Source: Chloroflexota bacterium
Lineage (GTDB): Bacteria; Chloroflexota; Dehalococcoidia; Tepidiformales; Tepidiformaceae
Direction of reading: 5' to 3'
Assembly: GCA_026702615.1 (NCBI GenBank)
Contig: JAPPBY010000009.1
Coordinates: forward strand, 1-64,000
DNA length: 64,000 bases
Shown here: positions 41,955-49,424 of the stretch, piece after piece
Layout of the letters: the number at the start of each line of letters is the position of its first letter
Numbering within the stretch: the stretch's first letter is position 1
Position numbers and translations under genes: made by a program
Notes under the pieces: model-generated
What the model was told of the DNA's origin: nothing
Seen by the model: the letters and a program-made list of their open reading frames with translations, nothing else
Database searches by the model: none

Positions 41955-41982
41955 CTTATAGAACGTACGTTCTATCCGTCAA
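41955..41982 (-). promoter_or_regulatory. Promoter with LexA-type SOS box for imuB-dnaE2
   Basis: Reading the minus strand, TTGACG (41982-41977) is a good -35 and TATAAG (41960-41955) a good -10, separated by 16 bases. The perfect 18-bp palindrome ATAGAACGTACGTTCTAT (41958-41975) fills the spacer and touches the -10. It contains GAAC-N4-GTTC, the SOS box of Gram-positive-type LexA. Bound LexA would block the polymerase directly. Predicted transcription starts about 40 bases before the imuB GTG. Confidence 0.85.
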
Positions 41983-42079
41983 CTGCACACTCGCGCGGTG
42001 GGTGGGGGCGCCTCCCCGCGGAGTGATGCCACCCCGCATCGACCACCGTAAACGGGCCATCACCGCGGAGCGGTTCAGG

Positions 42080-42964
42080 CTACTCCTCTCCCTTTACGGG
42101 ATGCTCGAACGACTCGCCCTTCACATGGCAGTAGATGGTGACGAGCACTCTCAGGTCGGGGCTGAGGTACTGCCCGGGACACCTGCAATGCCTCTGAATC
42201 GCACGCACGTACTCCCCGGAGGAGTCGACCAGCTCCTTAGTGACGATGACCGAGGGGGCAGTTGTACGGCGTTCGTAGTACTCACGTCTCTCCACCTCAA
42301 CGACCACCTGGAGCCCGCCGGGCTTGATCTGGTAGTGGTAGAACGAAACCTGGTACTCCCAGACGTCCAAGCCAGATACTGCTCCCCTCTCGCTCTCCCC
42401 CTCGTAGGCGGCTAGTTCCATCCCCTCGGGGATGACGATTCTGTACTCGCCCACCCGGTACGTTCCGGGACCGTTGTTTTCTTGAAGACGGGGCTCTTCC
42501 CCGGTGGCAGGCTCGGCACACTGACTCGTGGGAGTCCCTCTGACACTTGGGGGTGGTGTGTCGGTGGGCGGGGTAGGCGGTAAGGCGATGGGCTCGGGCT
42601 CCCCGTTCCCCTGCAGGATCACCAGGATGACGGCCAAGGCCGCAACGCCAGCCAGTGTCACGACTCCCACTCCCGCCCACACAAGAGGGCGAGTGAGGGA
42701 GACGAAGCCAACTGGAGTCGCAAGCAGGGCCCGAAGCCGGCCTCGCTTGGCGGCGGGTTGCCACGCGGTCAGCTGATGCCGGTCATCAAGGTCGAGCTTC
42801 CCCAGCATGTTCGAGATGTGGTACTTGACTGCATCCGGACTGACCCCGAGGCGTACGGCGATCTCGGCGTTCGTTCCACCCTTGCGCAACTCCTCAAGTA
42901 CGCGCCACTCGGCGGGGGTCAGGATGTCGGGGTGGCGTGGACGGCCACCGCGATTGCGCTCCAA
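42080..42964 (-). CDS. Membrane-anchored LuxR-type HTH regulator
   Basis: This 294-residue protein has an N-terminal LuxR/GerE-type helix-turn-helix (ILTPAEWRVLEELRKGGTNAEIAVRLGVSPDAVKYHISNMLGKLDLDDRHQL, about 14-65), one membrane helix (about 93-116) and a Pro/Thr-rich linker, then an outside domain of about 150 residues with several cysteines and aromatic strands. The topology puts DNA binding inside and a sensor outside in one chain, without a kinase. The start codon is TTG. Base composition looks less GC-rich than neighbouring genes. The signal and targets are unknown. Confidence 0.75.
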   Translation of the reverse strand: MERNRGGRPRHPDILTPAEWRVLEELRKGGTNAEIAVRLGVSPDAVKYHISNMLGKLDLDDRHQLTAWQPAAKRGRLRALLATPVGFVSLTRPLVWAGVGVVTLAGVAALAVILVILQGNGEPEPIALPPTPPTDTPPPSVRGTPTSQCAEPATGEEPRLQENNGPGTYRVGEYRIVIPEGMELAAYEGESERGAVSGLDVWEYQVSFYHYQIKPGGLQVVVEVERREYYERRTTAPSVIVTKELVDSSGEYVRAIQRHCRCPGQYLSPDLRVLVTIYCHVKGESFEHPVKGEE

Positions 42965-42966
42965 GG

Positions 42967-42981
42967 CGCCATCCTATGGCG
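42967..42981. promoter_or_regulatory. Short inverted repeat at the LuxR-type gene start
   Basis: CGCCAT and ATGGCG (42967-42972, 42976-42981) are perfect inverted arms around three bases, 3 bases before the TTG start of the membrane LuxR-type gene. It overlaps the ribosome binding region (aggatgg). It could be an autoregulatory site or a small leader hairpin; the short length makes chance plausible. Confidence 0.25.
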
Positions 42982-43075
42982 TGGCGTGTGGAGGTTTCCC
43001 TACCCGACCAGGAAGCGTGTGTCGTGGTCAGAGCCCGGCTGCGGGTTGGACGATGCTGCTCGTAGCAGAGCGAAA

Positions 43076-43147
43076 TACCCCCGAGAGGACTCGAACCTCT
43101 GCCTTCGGCTCCGGAGGCCGACACTCTATCCGCTGAGCTACGGGGGC
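43076..43147 (-). tRNA. tRNA-Arg (anticodon CCG)
   Basis: The minus strand folds as a full cloverleaf of 72 bases. The acceptor GCCCCCG pairs with CGGGGGT (one G-T), the D arm is GCTC...GAGT, the anticodon stem is TCGGC/GCCGA with loop CTCCGGA giving anticodon CCG, and the T arm is AGAGG/CCTCT with TTCGAGT. It reads the CGG codon, which is common in this high-GC sequence. The CCA end is not encoded. Confidence 0.95.
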
Positions 43148-43266
43148 CCGGCGAGGCTCGATGGTAGCGCGTCGGGGGCGCACCCGCACCAGCCTCGACC
43201 GCTCGGGCGGGAGTGCTACGATCGGGCGACACTTCGCGTCGTACCTCCGGAAGGGAGCCCTCCGCC

Positions 43267-43560
43267 ATGCCCATCTACGAATTCAACTGCCCTTCGTGCG
43301 GACACGTTTTCGAGCGCAAGCGGCCAGTGACGAAGGCGGGCCAGGGGGCTCGCTGCCCGGAGTGCAACAAGATGGCGCAGCGGATCTTCGGGGCCTCCAT
43401 CATCGGCGTGGGCGGTGGCGGCGACGACTTCGGCGACCTTGGCGATCTGGCCGGAATGCCAGACATGGGCGGCATGCCCGACATGGGTGGCGGCATGCCT
43501 GGTATGCCCGGGATGCCGGGCATGGACGGGCTCGACATGGGCGGCGACCTGGACTTCTAG
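43267..43560 (+). CDS. FmdB-type zinc ribbon protein with Met/Gly-rich tail
   Basis: This 97-residue protein starts MPIYEFNCPSCGHVFERKRPV, the FmdB signature, with the second pair CPECN completing a four-cysteine zinc ribbon (about 8-36). The ribbon ends in a helix-like GASIIGVGGGG, and the C-terminal third repeats MPDMGG, MPGMPGMPGM and DMGGDLDF, giving many methionines in a flexible glycine tail. FmdB proteins are putative regulators or metal-handling factors. The ATG has a good ribosome binding site (gaaggga). An in-frame start at 43213 would add an unlikely arginine-rich extension. Confidence 0.85.
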   Translation: MPIYEFNCPSCGHVFERKRPVTKAGQGARCPECNKMAQRIFGASIIGVGGGGDDFGDLGDLAGMPDMGGMPDMGGGMPGMPGMPGMDGLDMGGDLDF

Positions 43561-43579
43561 CGCCCCGGTCCGGACCCCT

Positions 43580-44524
43580 CTAGTACGCGTCGCGGCGCGA
43601 GAAGACGCGCTGCGGGTTCTCCACCATCATCGCGTTGATCTGCGCCTCGCTGACGCCACGCTCGCGCAGCGCCGGGAGCACGTCGTTGCTGATGTGGAGG
43701 TAGTGCCAGTTCGGCGCCCACTCCTGGGATGAGGCACGCGGCATCGTGTCCATGAAGCAGTTGGTGTCGTGCGAGAGAACCATGCCCTCGGCGTAGCCCA
43801 TCTCGCAGAGCTTGACGATGGTGTCGACACGGCCTTCTGTGTTGAGTGTGCGGTCGATGCCGAAGCGGTCCATGCCGATGACGCTGCCGCGATCCATGAT
43901 GCGGCTCAGGTAGCCGGTGTCGTCGCTGTCCCCGGAGTGGCCGATGACGACACGCGTCAGGTCGACGCCCTCGCTCTCGAACACGTCCTGCTGGGCGAGT
44001 CCCGACTCGGTGGAGACATCGGTGTGGGTGCTGATGGGAACGCCCGTGCGGCGATGCGTGCGGGCGCCCGCCCGCAGCATGATTTCGTTTTCCGCGTCGA
44101 CGGTGGGCTGGGTGGCGAGCTTGATGACACCGGCGCGGACGTCGCTGCCCTCGATGCCCTGCTCGATGTCCCGGACGAAGAGGTCGGCGATGGCGTCGCT
44201 CTCCATCTGCTTGAAGAGGTTGGGCGGCTGCCGCCAGACGCCGGTGCACATGACGATGTTGAGGTCGACCTGGCGGGCGACCTCCGACACCATGGCGGCA
44301 TCGCGGCCGAGGTCGATGGTAGTCAGGTCGACGATCGAGTCGATTCCGGCGGCCTTCAGCTCGCGGAAGCGTTCGACGGCGTTGGCGACCTCGGCATCGC
44401 GGTCCCAGAGCTCGGGCCACGCCTCGTACACGCCCGGCGAGCGGATGAACACGTGCTCGTGCATGAGGGTGGCGCCCAGGTCGGTGTGCTCGATGGCGCC
44501 GGCGGCGGTGGGGATGGTGACCAT
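43580..44524 (-). CDS. Phosphotriesterase-related amidohydrolase
   Basis: This 314-residue TIM-barrel metal hydrolase has the first-strand H-x-H (LMHEHVFI, H22/H24), the bridging carboxylated lysine candidate in AGVIKLATQ, further histidines in VPISTHTDV and VVIGHSGDSDD, and the final aspartate in GMDRFGID. Phosphotriesterase-like lactonases (PLL) and the E. coli Php family share these residues. The natural substrate may be a lactone or ester. It lies antisense to and 52 bases from the thioesterase gene. Confidence 0.9.
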   Translation of the reverse strand: MVTIPTAAGAIEHTDLGATLMHEHVFIRSPGVYEAWPELWDRDAEVANAVERFRELKAAGIDSIVDLTTIDLGRDAAMVSEVARQVDLNIVMCTGVWRQPPNLFKQMESDAIADLFVRDIEQGIEGSDVRAGVIKLATQPTVDAENEIMLRAGARTHRRTGVPISTHTDVSTESGLAQQDVFESEGVDLTRVVIGHSGDSDDTGYLSRIMDRGSVIGMDRFGIDRTLNTEGRVDTIVKLCEMGYAEGMVLSHDTNCFMDTMPRASSQEWAPNWHYLHISNDVLPALRERGVSEAQINAMMVENPQRVFSRRDAY

Positions 44525-44576
44525 GCCTGCCTCCGTGACCGAGTCGCTGACGGGCGGCAGTATACGGGGCGGGGGA

Positions 44577-45002
44577 ATGGCGATGGACGCAGCAATGGCG
44601 GAGCTGGTGGCAGCCGATCAGATTCCCTACTGGTCGCTGCTGGGCATCGAACTCGTGGACGCCGAACGCGGGCACGTGACGCTGCGACTGCCGATGCGCG
44701 AGGAGCTCGCGACGAGACGCCCCGACGTGATGCACGGGGGCGCGATCGCCTCGCTCGTCGACGCGGCCTCGGGGTCGGCGGTGGCGACGCTGCGTGACCC
44801 GGAGGACGAAACCTGGGCCGGTCACGCGACGACGGACCTGAACGTCTCGTACCTGCGGGCAGTACGCGGGGAGGCGCGGGCCGAGGGGCGGGTCCTGCGG
44901 GCGGGCCGGACGACGGTGTTCGTAGCGGTCGAGGTACGGGACGAGGCGGGGGAGCTGGCGGCGGCGGGGCGCGTGACGTACGCGATCGCGCGGCGGGGGT
45001 AA
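44577..45002 (+). CDS. Hotdog-fold thioesterase, PaaI-like
   Basis: This 141-residue protein has the PaaI-type hotdog signature RPDVMHGGAIASLVDAASGSAVA (HGG with the following D), preceded by GIELVDAERGHVTLRLPM and followed by ATTDLNVSYLRAVRGE. Such enzymes cleave aryl- or acyl-CoA thioesters. The start ATG is 52 bases from the divergent phosphotriesterase start. An open extension upstream runs antisense through that gene and is rejected. Confidence 0.88.
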   Translation: MAMDAAMAELVAADQIPYWSLLGIELVDAERGHVTLRLPMREELATRRPDVMHGGAIASLVDAASGSAVATLRDPEDETWAGHATTDLNVSYLRAVRGEARAEGRVLRAGRTTVFVAVEVRDEAGELAAAGRVTYAIARRG

Positions 45003-45069
45003 GCACCGGAAGGTCCCGCGCCTGCTATCGTGAGGGCGCGGCCCCGGCTTGGGGCGAGGAGGGGCGCTG

Positions 45070-45402
45070 GTGGGTGCGAAGGACTTCCAGAACCTGACGG
45101 AGATGGACGAGCTCGACGCGCTGTTCGAGCGCTCGCGCGAGGGCGACATCGTGCTGTTCCTGCACGACTACTGGTGCCCCATCTCGAGCCGCGCCTACGA
45201 CGAGATGTCACTGGTGGATGGCGAGATCGCACTCATCGACGTGTCCGAGGGACGCGAACTGACCCGCTCGGTCGAGACGCGCACGGGCGTGAAGCACGAG
45301 TCGCCGCAGGTGCTGATCCTGCGGGATGCGAGGGCGCGGTGGGCGGCCTCGCACGGGAGCATCACTTACGAGGCGGTGGGCGAAGCGATCGGAGCTTCGT
45401 AG
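45070..45402 (+). CDS. YtxJ-type monothiol bacilliredoxin
   Basis: This 110-residue thioredoxin-fold protein has LFLHDYWCPISSRAYDEM, the single-cysteine CPIS motif of YtxJ (BrxC), and the C-terminal GVKHESPQVLILRDARARWAASHGSITYEAV block. YtxJ reduces mixed disulfides with bacillithiol in Firmicutes. Here a GTG start at 45070 is chosen because AGGAGG lies seven bases upstream; a TTG at 45049 would add seven residues. Whether this organism makes bacillithiol or another thiol is unknown. Confidence 0.85.
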   Translation: MGAKDFQNLTEMDELDALFERSREGDIVLFLHDYWCPISSRAYDEMSLVDGEIALIDVSEGRELTRSVETRTGVKHESPQVLILRDARARWAASHGSITYEAVGEAIGAS

Positions 45403-45426
45403 GGGGCAGGCGGGGACGGCGGTTGG

Positions 45427-45939
45427 TCAGCGCGACTCGCGCAGGCTCTCGCTGCTGCGGTCGAGCGCTTCGAGGACGGTGCGGATATCGGCCTGCAGCC
45501 GCTCAATGACGCTGACGGCGTAGCGGTCGGCGTCCTGGAGCTGGCTGGCGGCGGCCTCGGCGGCCTCGCTCAGGTGGGCGGCGGCAGTGGCGTCGGCATC
45601 GGCGACGGTCTGCCGGGCGCGCGCCTCGCCATCCATGATGATGTCCTGGCTTCGTCGCTGCGCTTCCTGCACCACCGAGGTCTCGCTTACCAGGTGCGCG
45701 CGCTGCCGCTCCGCCTCTTCGATCACGGCCTGTCCGTGCTCCTTGGCATCGCGCAGGAGCTGCTCGCGTTGTTCGAGCACCTGGGCGGCCTGGCGGACGT
45801 TGTCGGGAACGGCGAGGCGCAGCTGGTCGACGAGGTCGAGGATGGCGCGCCGCTCGACGACCAGGTTGCCGCCCACCGGCAGGCGGCGCGCGTCAACGAC
45901 GAGGGTCTCAAGACGGGCGATGAGATCGAGGAGTTCCAC
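45427..45939 (-). CDS. Coiled-coil protein, DivIVA/F0F1-b-like
   Basis: The 170-residue product begins MELLDLIARLETLVVDARRLP and then is almost entirely helix-forming: QAAQVLEQREQLLRDAKEHGQAVIEEAERQRAHLVSETSVVQEAQRRSQDIIMDGEARARQTVADADATAAAHLSEAAEAAASQLQ. The alanine-, glutamine- and glutamate-rich heptads suggest a long coiled coil. Proteins of this shape commonly sit after coaD and resemble DivIVA or the ATP-synthase b subunit. It is 15 bases downstream of coaD and the last gene of the operon. Confidence 0.75.
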   Translation of the reverse strand: MELLDLIARLETLVVDARRLPVGGNLVVERRAILDLVDQLRLAVPDNVRQAAQVLEQREQLLRDAKEHGQAVIEEAERQRAHLVSETSVVQEAQRRSQDIIMDGEARARQTVADADATAAAHLSEAAEAAASQLQDADRYAVSVIERLQADIRTVLEALDRSSESLRESR

Positions 45940-45954
45940 GGGGGCCTCCCCCGG

Positions 45955-46440
45955 TCAGGCCTGGAGGCCGACCCGCTCGCGTATGGCGGCGCGCACGTGG
46001 TCCGGAACCAGGCCGTCCACGTCGTACCCGAGCTGGGAGACCTCGCGCACGCGGCTGGCGCTCACGTAGATGTACTCGTGGTTCGTCATCAGGTAGACGG
46101 ACTCGATCGACGGCGCCATCTTGCGGTTCATGAGGGCCATGTCGAACTCGTACTCGAAGTCGCCGCCGCCGCGGATACCGCGCACGATCGCGACGGCGCC
46201 CCGCTTCTTGGCAAACTCGACGGTGAGCCCTTCGAGCATCTCAACCTCGACGTTGGGAAGCTCCTTGACGGCTTCGCGGAAGAGTTCGATGCGCTCCTCG
46301 CTGGTGAACATGGCGCTCTTCTCGCGTCCGCGGATGACGGCGACGATTACCTGATCGAAGAGGCCGGTCATGCGCTTGACGAGATCGAGGTGCCCGTTGG
46401 TGACGGGATCGAATGCACCCGGGAATATCGCGGTTCTCAT
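45955..46440 (-). CDS. coaD: Phosphopantetheine adenylyltransferase
   Basis: This 161-residue enzyme makes dephospho-CoA from 4'-phosphopantetheine and ATP, the penultimate CoA step. It has the nucleotidyltransferase T/H-x-G-H motif in FPGAFDPVTNGHLDLV, the RGIRGGGDFEYEFDMALMNRKMAP block typical of CoaD and the ATP-binding ISSTxxRE-equivalent YVSASRVREV. It overlaps rsmD by four bases and is upstream of the coiled-coil gene. Confidence 0.96.
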   Translation of the reverse strand: MRTAIFPGAFDPVTNGHLDLVKRMTGLFDQVIVAVIRGREKSAMFTSEERIELFREAVKELPNVEVEMLEGLTVEFAKKRGAVAIVRGIRGGGDFEYEFDMALMNRKMAPSIESVYLMTNHEYIYVSASRVREVSQLGYDVDGLVPDHVRAAIRERVGLQA

Positions 46441-46997
46441 TCACCCTCCAAGGCCACGAAGAACGCCACTGCGGTATCGCCGTAGACCCGCCGATCGGAC
46501 AAGTCCAGGCCGAGCGGGCGTTCTGGAGGATTGTATCGGCTCCGATGCTCATAGACGACCAGACCGCCCTCGGCGAGGAGCGCCGCGACCGCACTGAGCG
46601 TAGGCAGCCCCTGCTCGGAGTCGTAGGGCGGGTCGAGGAAGATGAGGTCGAAGGGGCCGTCGGCGGCATCGAGTGCGCCCGGCAGGGCGCCCCGGACGAC
46701 CGACCCTCGTTCGGCCATCTCGGCGCGGGCGAGGCTCTGGACGATCGCGCGAGCGGACGATCGGTGGTTCTCGACGAAAACGGCGCGCGCGGCCCCGCGG
46801 CTGAGGGCCTCGATGCCGAGCGCCCCCGTGCCGGCGAAGAGGTCGAGCACGGCGGCATCCTCGATGCGCGTGGCGAGCACGTTGAAGATGGCCTCGCGCA
46901 CACGGGCGCTGGTGGGGCGCAGGCGGGAGCCACCCGGCTCGGCCAGCTGGAAGCCACGGAGAGCGCCGCCGGTCACGCGGACGCGGGTCTGCGGCAC
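46437..46997 (-). CDS. rsmD: 16S rRNA (guanine966-N2)-methyltransferase
   Basis: This 186-residue methyltransferase has RVTGGALRGFQL at the N-terminus (the RsmD signature), RPTSARVREAIFNVL, the SAM motif VLDLFAGTGALGIEALSRGA and the catalytic DPPY in DLIFLDPPYDSEQGL. It methylates G966 of 16S rRNA in helix 31. The start abuts the stop of the GH18-like gene and its end overlaps coaD, so three genes are translationally coupled. Confidence 0.95.
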   Translation of the reverse strand: MPQTRVRVTGGALRGFQLAEPGGSRLRPTSARVREAIFNVLATRIEDAAVLDLFAGTGALGIEALSRGAARAVFVENHRSSARAIVQSLARAEMAERGSVVRGALPGALDAADGPFDLIFLDPPYDSEQGLPTLSAVAALLAEGGLVVYEHRSRYNPPERPLGLDLSDRRVYGDTAVAFFVALEGE

Positions 46998-48674
46998 TCA
47001 GGGAGCCTCCTCGGGCTCTTCGGTTTCAGCCGGGGGAAGGGCCAGCACAATGCGGCTCTCGAAGCGCTCGACGCCATCGCTGAGGGTGAGGGTAACGGTG
47101 TAGGAACCGGCCTCCAGCGGCGTCTGCCAGGTGACGAGGCCGCGATCACCGCCCACGAGGCTGCCGGCCGTGACCTCCCACTGCGGGAGGAGGTGGGAGT
47201 GGCTGGGTTGCAGGAGCACGGGCTGCCCGGACGCCACGAAGGGTTCGACGGCGACCCAGATGTTGCCGAGGAAGTCGTTGTTGCTGGAGTCCTCCACCGC
47301 GAGGCCGCCGAGGTTAAAGACGCTCACGAATTCGAGCTTGAAGCCCGCACTGAAGGAGTTCTCGAGCCAGACCGTGCGGCCGCCGTTGAGCTTGTAGGTG
47401 AAGGCGACGGTCGCCGTCTCCGCCTGCCAGCGCAGGCCGCTCAGCCCCTCGTCGCGGTCGATGTTGACGCCCACGATCTGGACGTCGCTGCCCGCCACCA
47501 GGCTCTCGCTGCGGATGCCGAGCTTGCTGGCGATCGTCATCGCCTCGGCAAGGGTGAGCGGACGGATGCCGTCCCCCGATTTCTCCGAGGCGTAGGGCGT
47601 GATCGTGAGGATCACCTTGCCGGGATCGACCAGGGAGGTGATGTGCTCCAGCACCTCGGGCATGTGCAGCCGGTAGGTGCTCTGGTCGCGGACGGGGGCA
47701 ATCTTGATGAGGTCCGCCGACTCGCCGAGCGCGGCCCAGTCGTACGCCCCCTCGTCAATGCGGTCGATGGCCTTGAGGGGAGCGGGGAGGGTGAGGGTGA
47801 GCGTCTTGCCCTGCGAGTGCAGCCCTTCGGCCAGCTCGGAGATGAAGAGGGTGAAGGACGTGCGATGGTCGGCGCGCAGATCCAGGTAGGCGATGTCGAT
47901 GCCGGAGAGGCGGTGGGCGGCGACCCGCTGGAGGATCTGCTGGACGTGGTTCGTGCGATCGGCCCCGGTCGACAGGATGTTGTCGACGCTTGGGACGGTT
48001 CCGTCGATCTCGGAGGAGGCGGAGATGACGGGGTAGTGGACAGCCGTGGTCGGGGGTTGGGGACTCGGCTGCCCCCTGAGGGAGCCGTCTGGTGCCGGGG
48101 TGAAGTCGAGCGTGTGGACGACGGTCGCGAGGAGGGCAGCGGTGGGGTGAAGGGTTTCGCCCGGCGCCAGGTAGGCAACCACCTGGCGCCCCTCGTTCAG
48201 CCGCCGGAAGACCGCGAGGAAGCGGGGTGGGTCGGCGAAGATGCCGGTTGCCCGCTCGCCGGTCTCGTCGAGGGCGGCGCTGGCGACGGGCTCCCATATC
48301 TGGCTCTCGGCGTTATAGCCGTAGAAGCTCAGGCCGCGGCCATCCATGGTCGGGACTTCCAGGGGAATCGTGATTTGCAGGTCGAAGCCGTCCGGGAGGG
48401 GCTCCGCGTTCGGGTTCCGCTCGAACAGCCTGCTGTGCAGGTCGAAGTCGGCGGGGATGTCGATCTCGGATGCCGTGGCCTCGCAGTAGGCATCGGTGCA
48501 CTCTCCGGGCGAGCGACCGAAGAAGAACCAGATGAGCACGCCGACTGCGATGACGGCGATCGCGATGACCGCCAAAACCACGAAGCGCACGGGTGACGGG
48601 CGGCGACCGTCGGAGAAGGCCGAGCGTTGCACCGCTCCCCCGGCATAGCCGCGGCGGGGTCCGGGCCGGATCAT
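46998..48674 (-). CDS. Membrane-anchored GH18-like (chitinase-fold) protein
   Basis: This 558-residue protein has a basic cytoplasmic start, one membrane helix (FVVLAVIAIAVIAVGVLIWFFFG, about 30-52) and a large outside region. The middle resembles the GH18 barrel: LSGIDIAYLDLRADHRTSFTLFISELAEGLHSQGKTLTLTLPAP, where GH18 enzymes have DGxDxDxE; here the catalytic glutamate position is not acidic, so activity is doubtful. A C-terminal Ig-like region (SYTVTLTLSDGVERFESRIVLAL) follows. It may bind cell-wall glycans. It is the first gene of the rsmD-coaD operon; start ATG chosen over a 14-residue longer frame. Confidence 0.65.
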   Translation of the reverse strand: MIRPGPRRGYAGGAVQRSAFSDGRRPSPVRFVVLAVIAIAVIAVGVLIWFFFGRSPGECTDAYCEATASEIDIPADFDLHSRLFERNPNAEPLPDGFDLQITIPLEVPTMDGRGLSFYGYNAESQIWEPVASAALDETGERATGIFADPPRFLAVFRRLNEGRQVVAYLAPGETLHPTAALLATVVHTLDFTPAPDGSLRGQPSPQPPTTAVHYPVISASSEIDGTVPSVDNILSTGADRTNHVQQILQRVAAHRLSGIDIAYLDLRADHRTSFTLFISELAEGLHSQGKTLTLTLPAPLKAIDRIDEGAYDWAALGESADLIKIAPVRDQSTYRLHMPEVLEHITSLVDPGKVILTITPYASEKSGDGIRPLTLAEAMTIASKLGIRSESLVAGSDVQIVGVNIDRDEGLSGLRWQAETATVAFTYKLNGGRTVWLENSFSAGFKLEFVSVFNLGGLAVEDSSNNDFLGNIWVAVEPFVASGQPVLLQPSHSHLLPQWEVTAGSLVGGDRGLVTWQTPLEAGSYTVTLTLSDGVERFESRIVLALPPAETEEPEEAP

Positions 48675-48813
48675 CGCGCTCCCCCCACAGGAGACGCCGC
48701 GCAAGCGCGGGCCCAATGATCGAGCGCGAAGGCGAGCACCGGAAGCATCAGGGGCGATTATCGCTTACCAGCGCCCAACATCCAGAGCGGGGAAGGGACG
48801 GGCGCCACTACGT

Positions 48814-48857
48814 TATACTTGTGCTTCCGCGAGCGGCCTCCCCGGAGGCGGCTCGCG
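48814..48857 (+). promoter_or_regulatory. greA leader: -10 box and near-perfect hairpin
   Basis: TATACT at 48814-48819 is a good -10; I see no convincing -35. Starting 8 bases on, 14-base arms (48828-48841 and 48844-48857) pair with one G-G mismatch around a two-base loop. The hairpin ends 19 bases before the greA ATG and leaves the ribosome binding site (aagg) outside. There is no T-tract after it, so it is not a simple terminator; it may be a transcript-stability or attenuation element. Confidence 0.5.
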
Positions 48858-48876
48858 TTCGTGAAGGCAGCAAATC

Positions 48877-49344
48877 ATGTCACAAGATCCAGTGCCGATG
48901 ACCGAGGAAGGCGTGGCCAGACTCCACGAGGAGCTTGAGGGCCTGAAGGCCGATCGCAAGACCGTCGCGGACCACATCCACAAGGCCCGCGAGCTGGGCA
49001 CGAGCCAGAACGACGCCGAGTACGACAACGCGAAACAGGAGCAGAGCCTGCTCGAAGGGAAAATCCTCAACCTGGAGGATCTCCTGCGACGAGCGGTCAT
49101 CATCGACGAGGAGGGCGCGCATCACGCCTCTCGCGTGGTGGTGGGGAGTGGCGTGAAGGTGCGGCAGGGCCGGAAGACCCTGCACTACCAGATCGTCGGT
49201 CCGCCGGAAGCGAACGCCGCCGAAGGCCGCATCTCGAACGAATCGCCCATCGGCGCGGCCCTGCTCGGGCGGGCCAAGGGCGACGAGGTCGAGATCGCGG
49301 TGCCGAGCGGCGTCATCAAGCTGAAGGTGCTCGAAATCGACTAG
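48877..49344 (+). CDS. greA: Transcription elongation factor GreA
   Basis: This 155-residue protein has the N-terminal coiled coil (GVARLHEELEGLKADRKTVADHIHKARELG) ending in the tip acidic pair of NDAEYDNAKQEQ that stimulates RNA polymerase's cleavage of backtracked transcripts, and the C-terminal FKBP-like domain (VGSGVKVRQGRKTLHYQIVGPPEANAAEGRISNESPIGAALLGRAKGDEVEIAVPSG). It heads a probable operon with lysS, nudix and serS on the same strand. Confidence 0.97.
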   Translation: MSQDPVPMTEEGVARLHEELEGLKADRKTVADHIHKARELGTSQNDAEYDNAKQEQSLLEGKILNLEDLLRRAVIIDEEGAHHASRVVVGSGVKVRQGRKTLHYQIVGPPEANAAEGRISNESPIGAALLGRAKGDEVEIAVPSGVIKLKVLEID

Positions 49345-49424
49345 CGAGGCGGCGCCACGGGTACATCCGGAGAGGGCCGCCAACCGGTGGCCCTCGTTGC
49401 TGTAAGAAGGGGACTGAGACGAGC

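Noticed and set aside
48828-48857. The greA leader hairpin as an intrinsic terminator
   Set aside because: It is not followed by a run of T and lies only 19 bases before a well-formed start codon.
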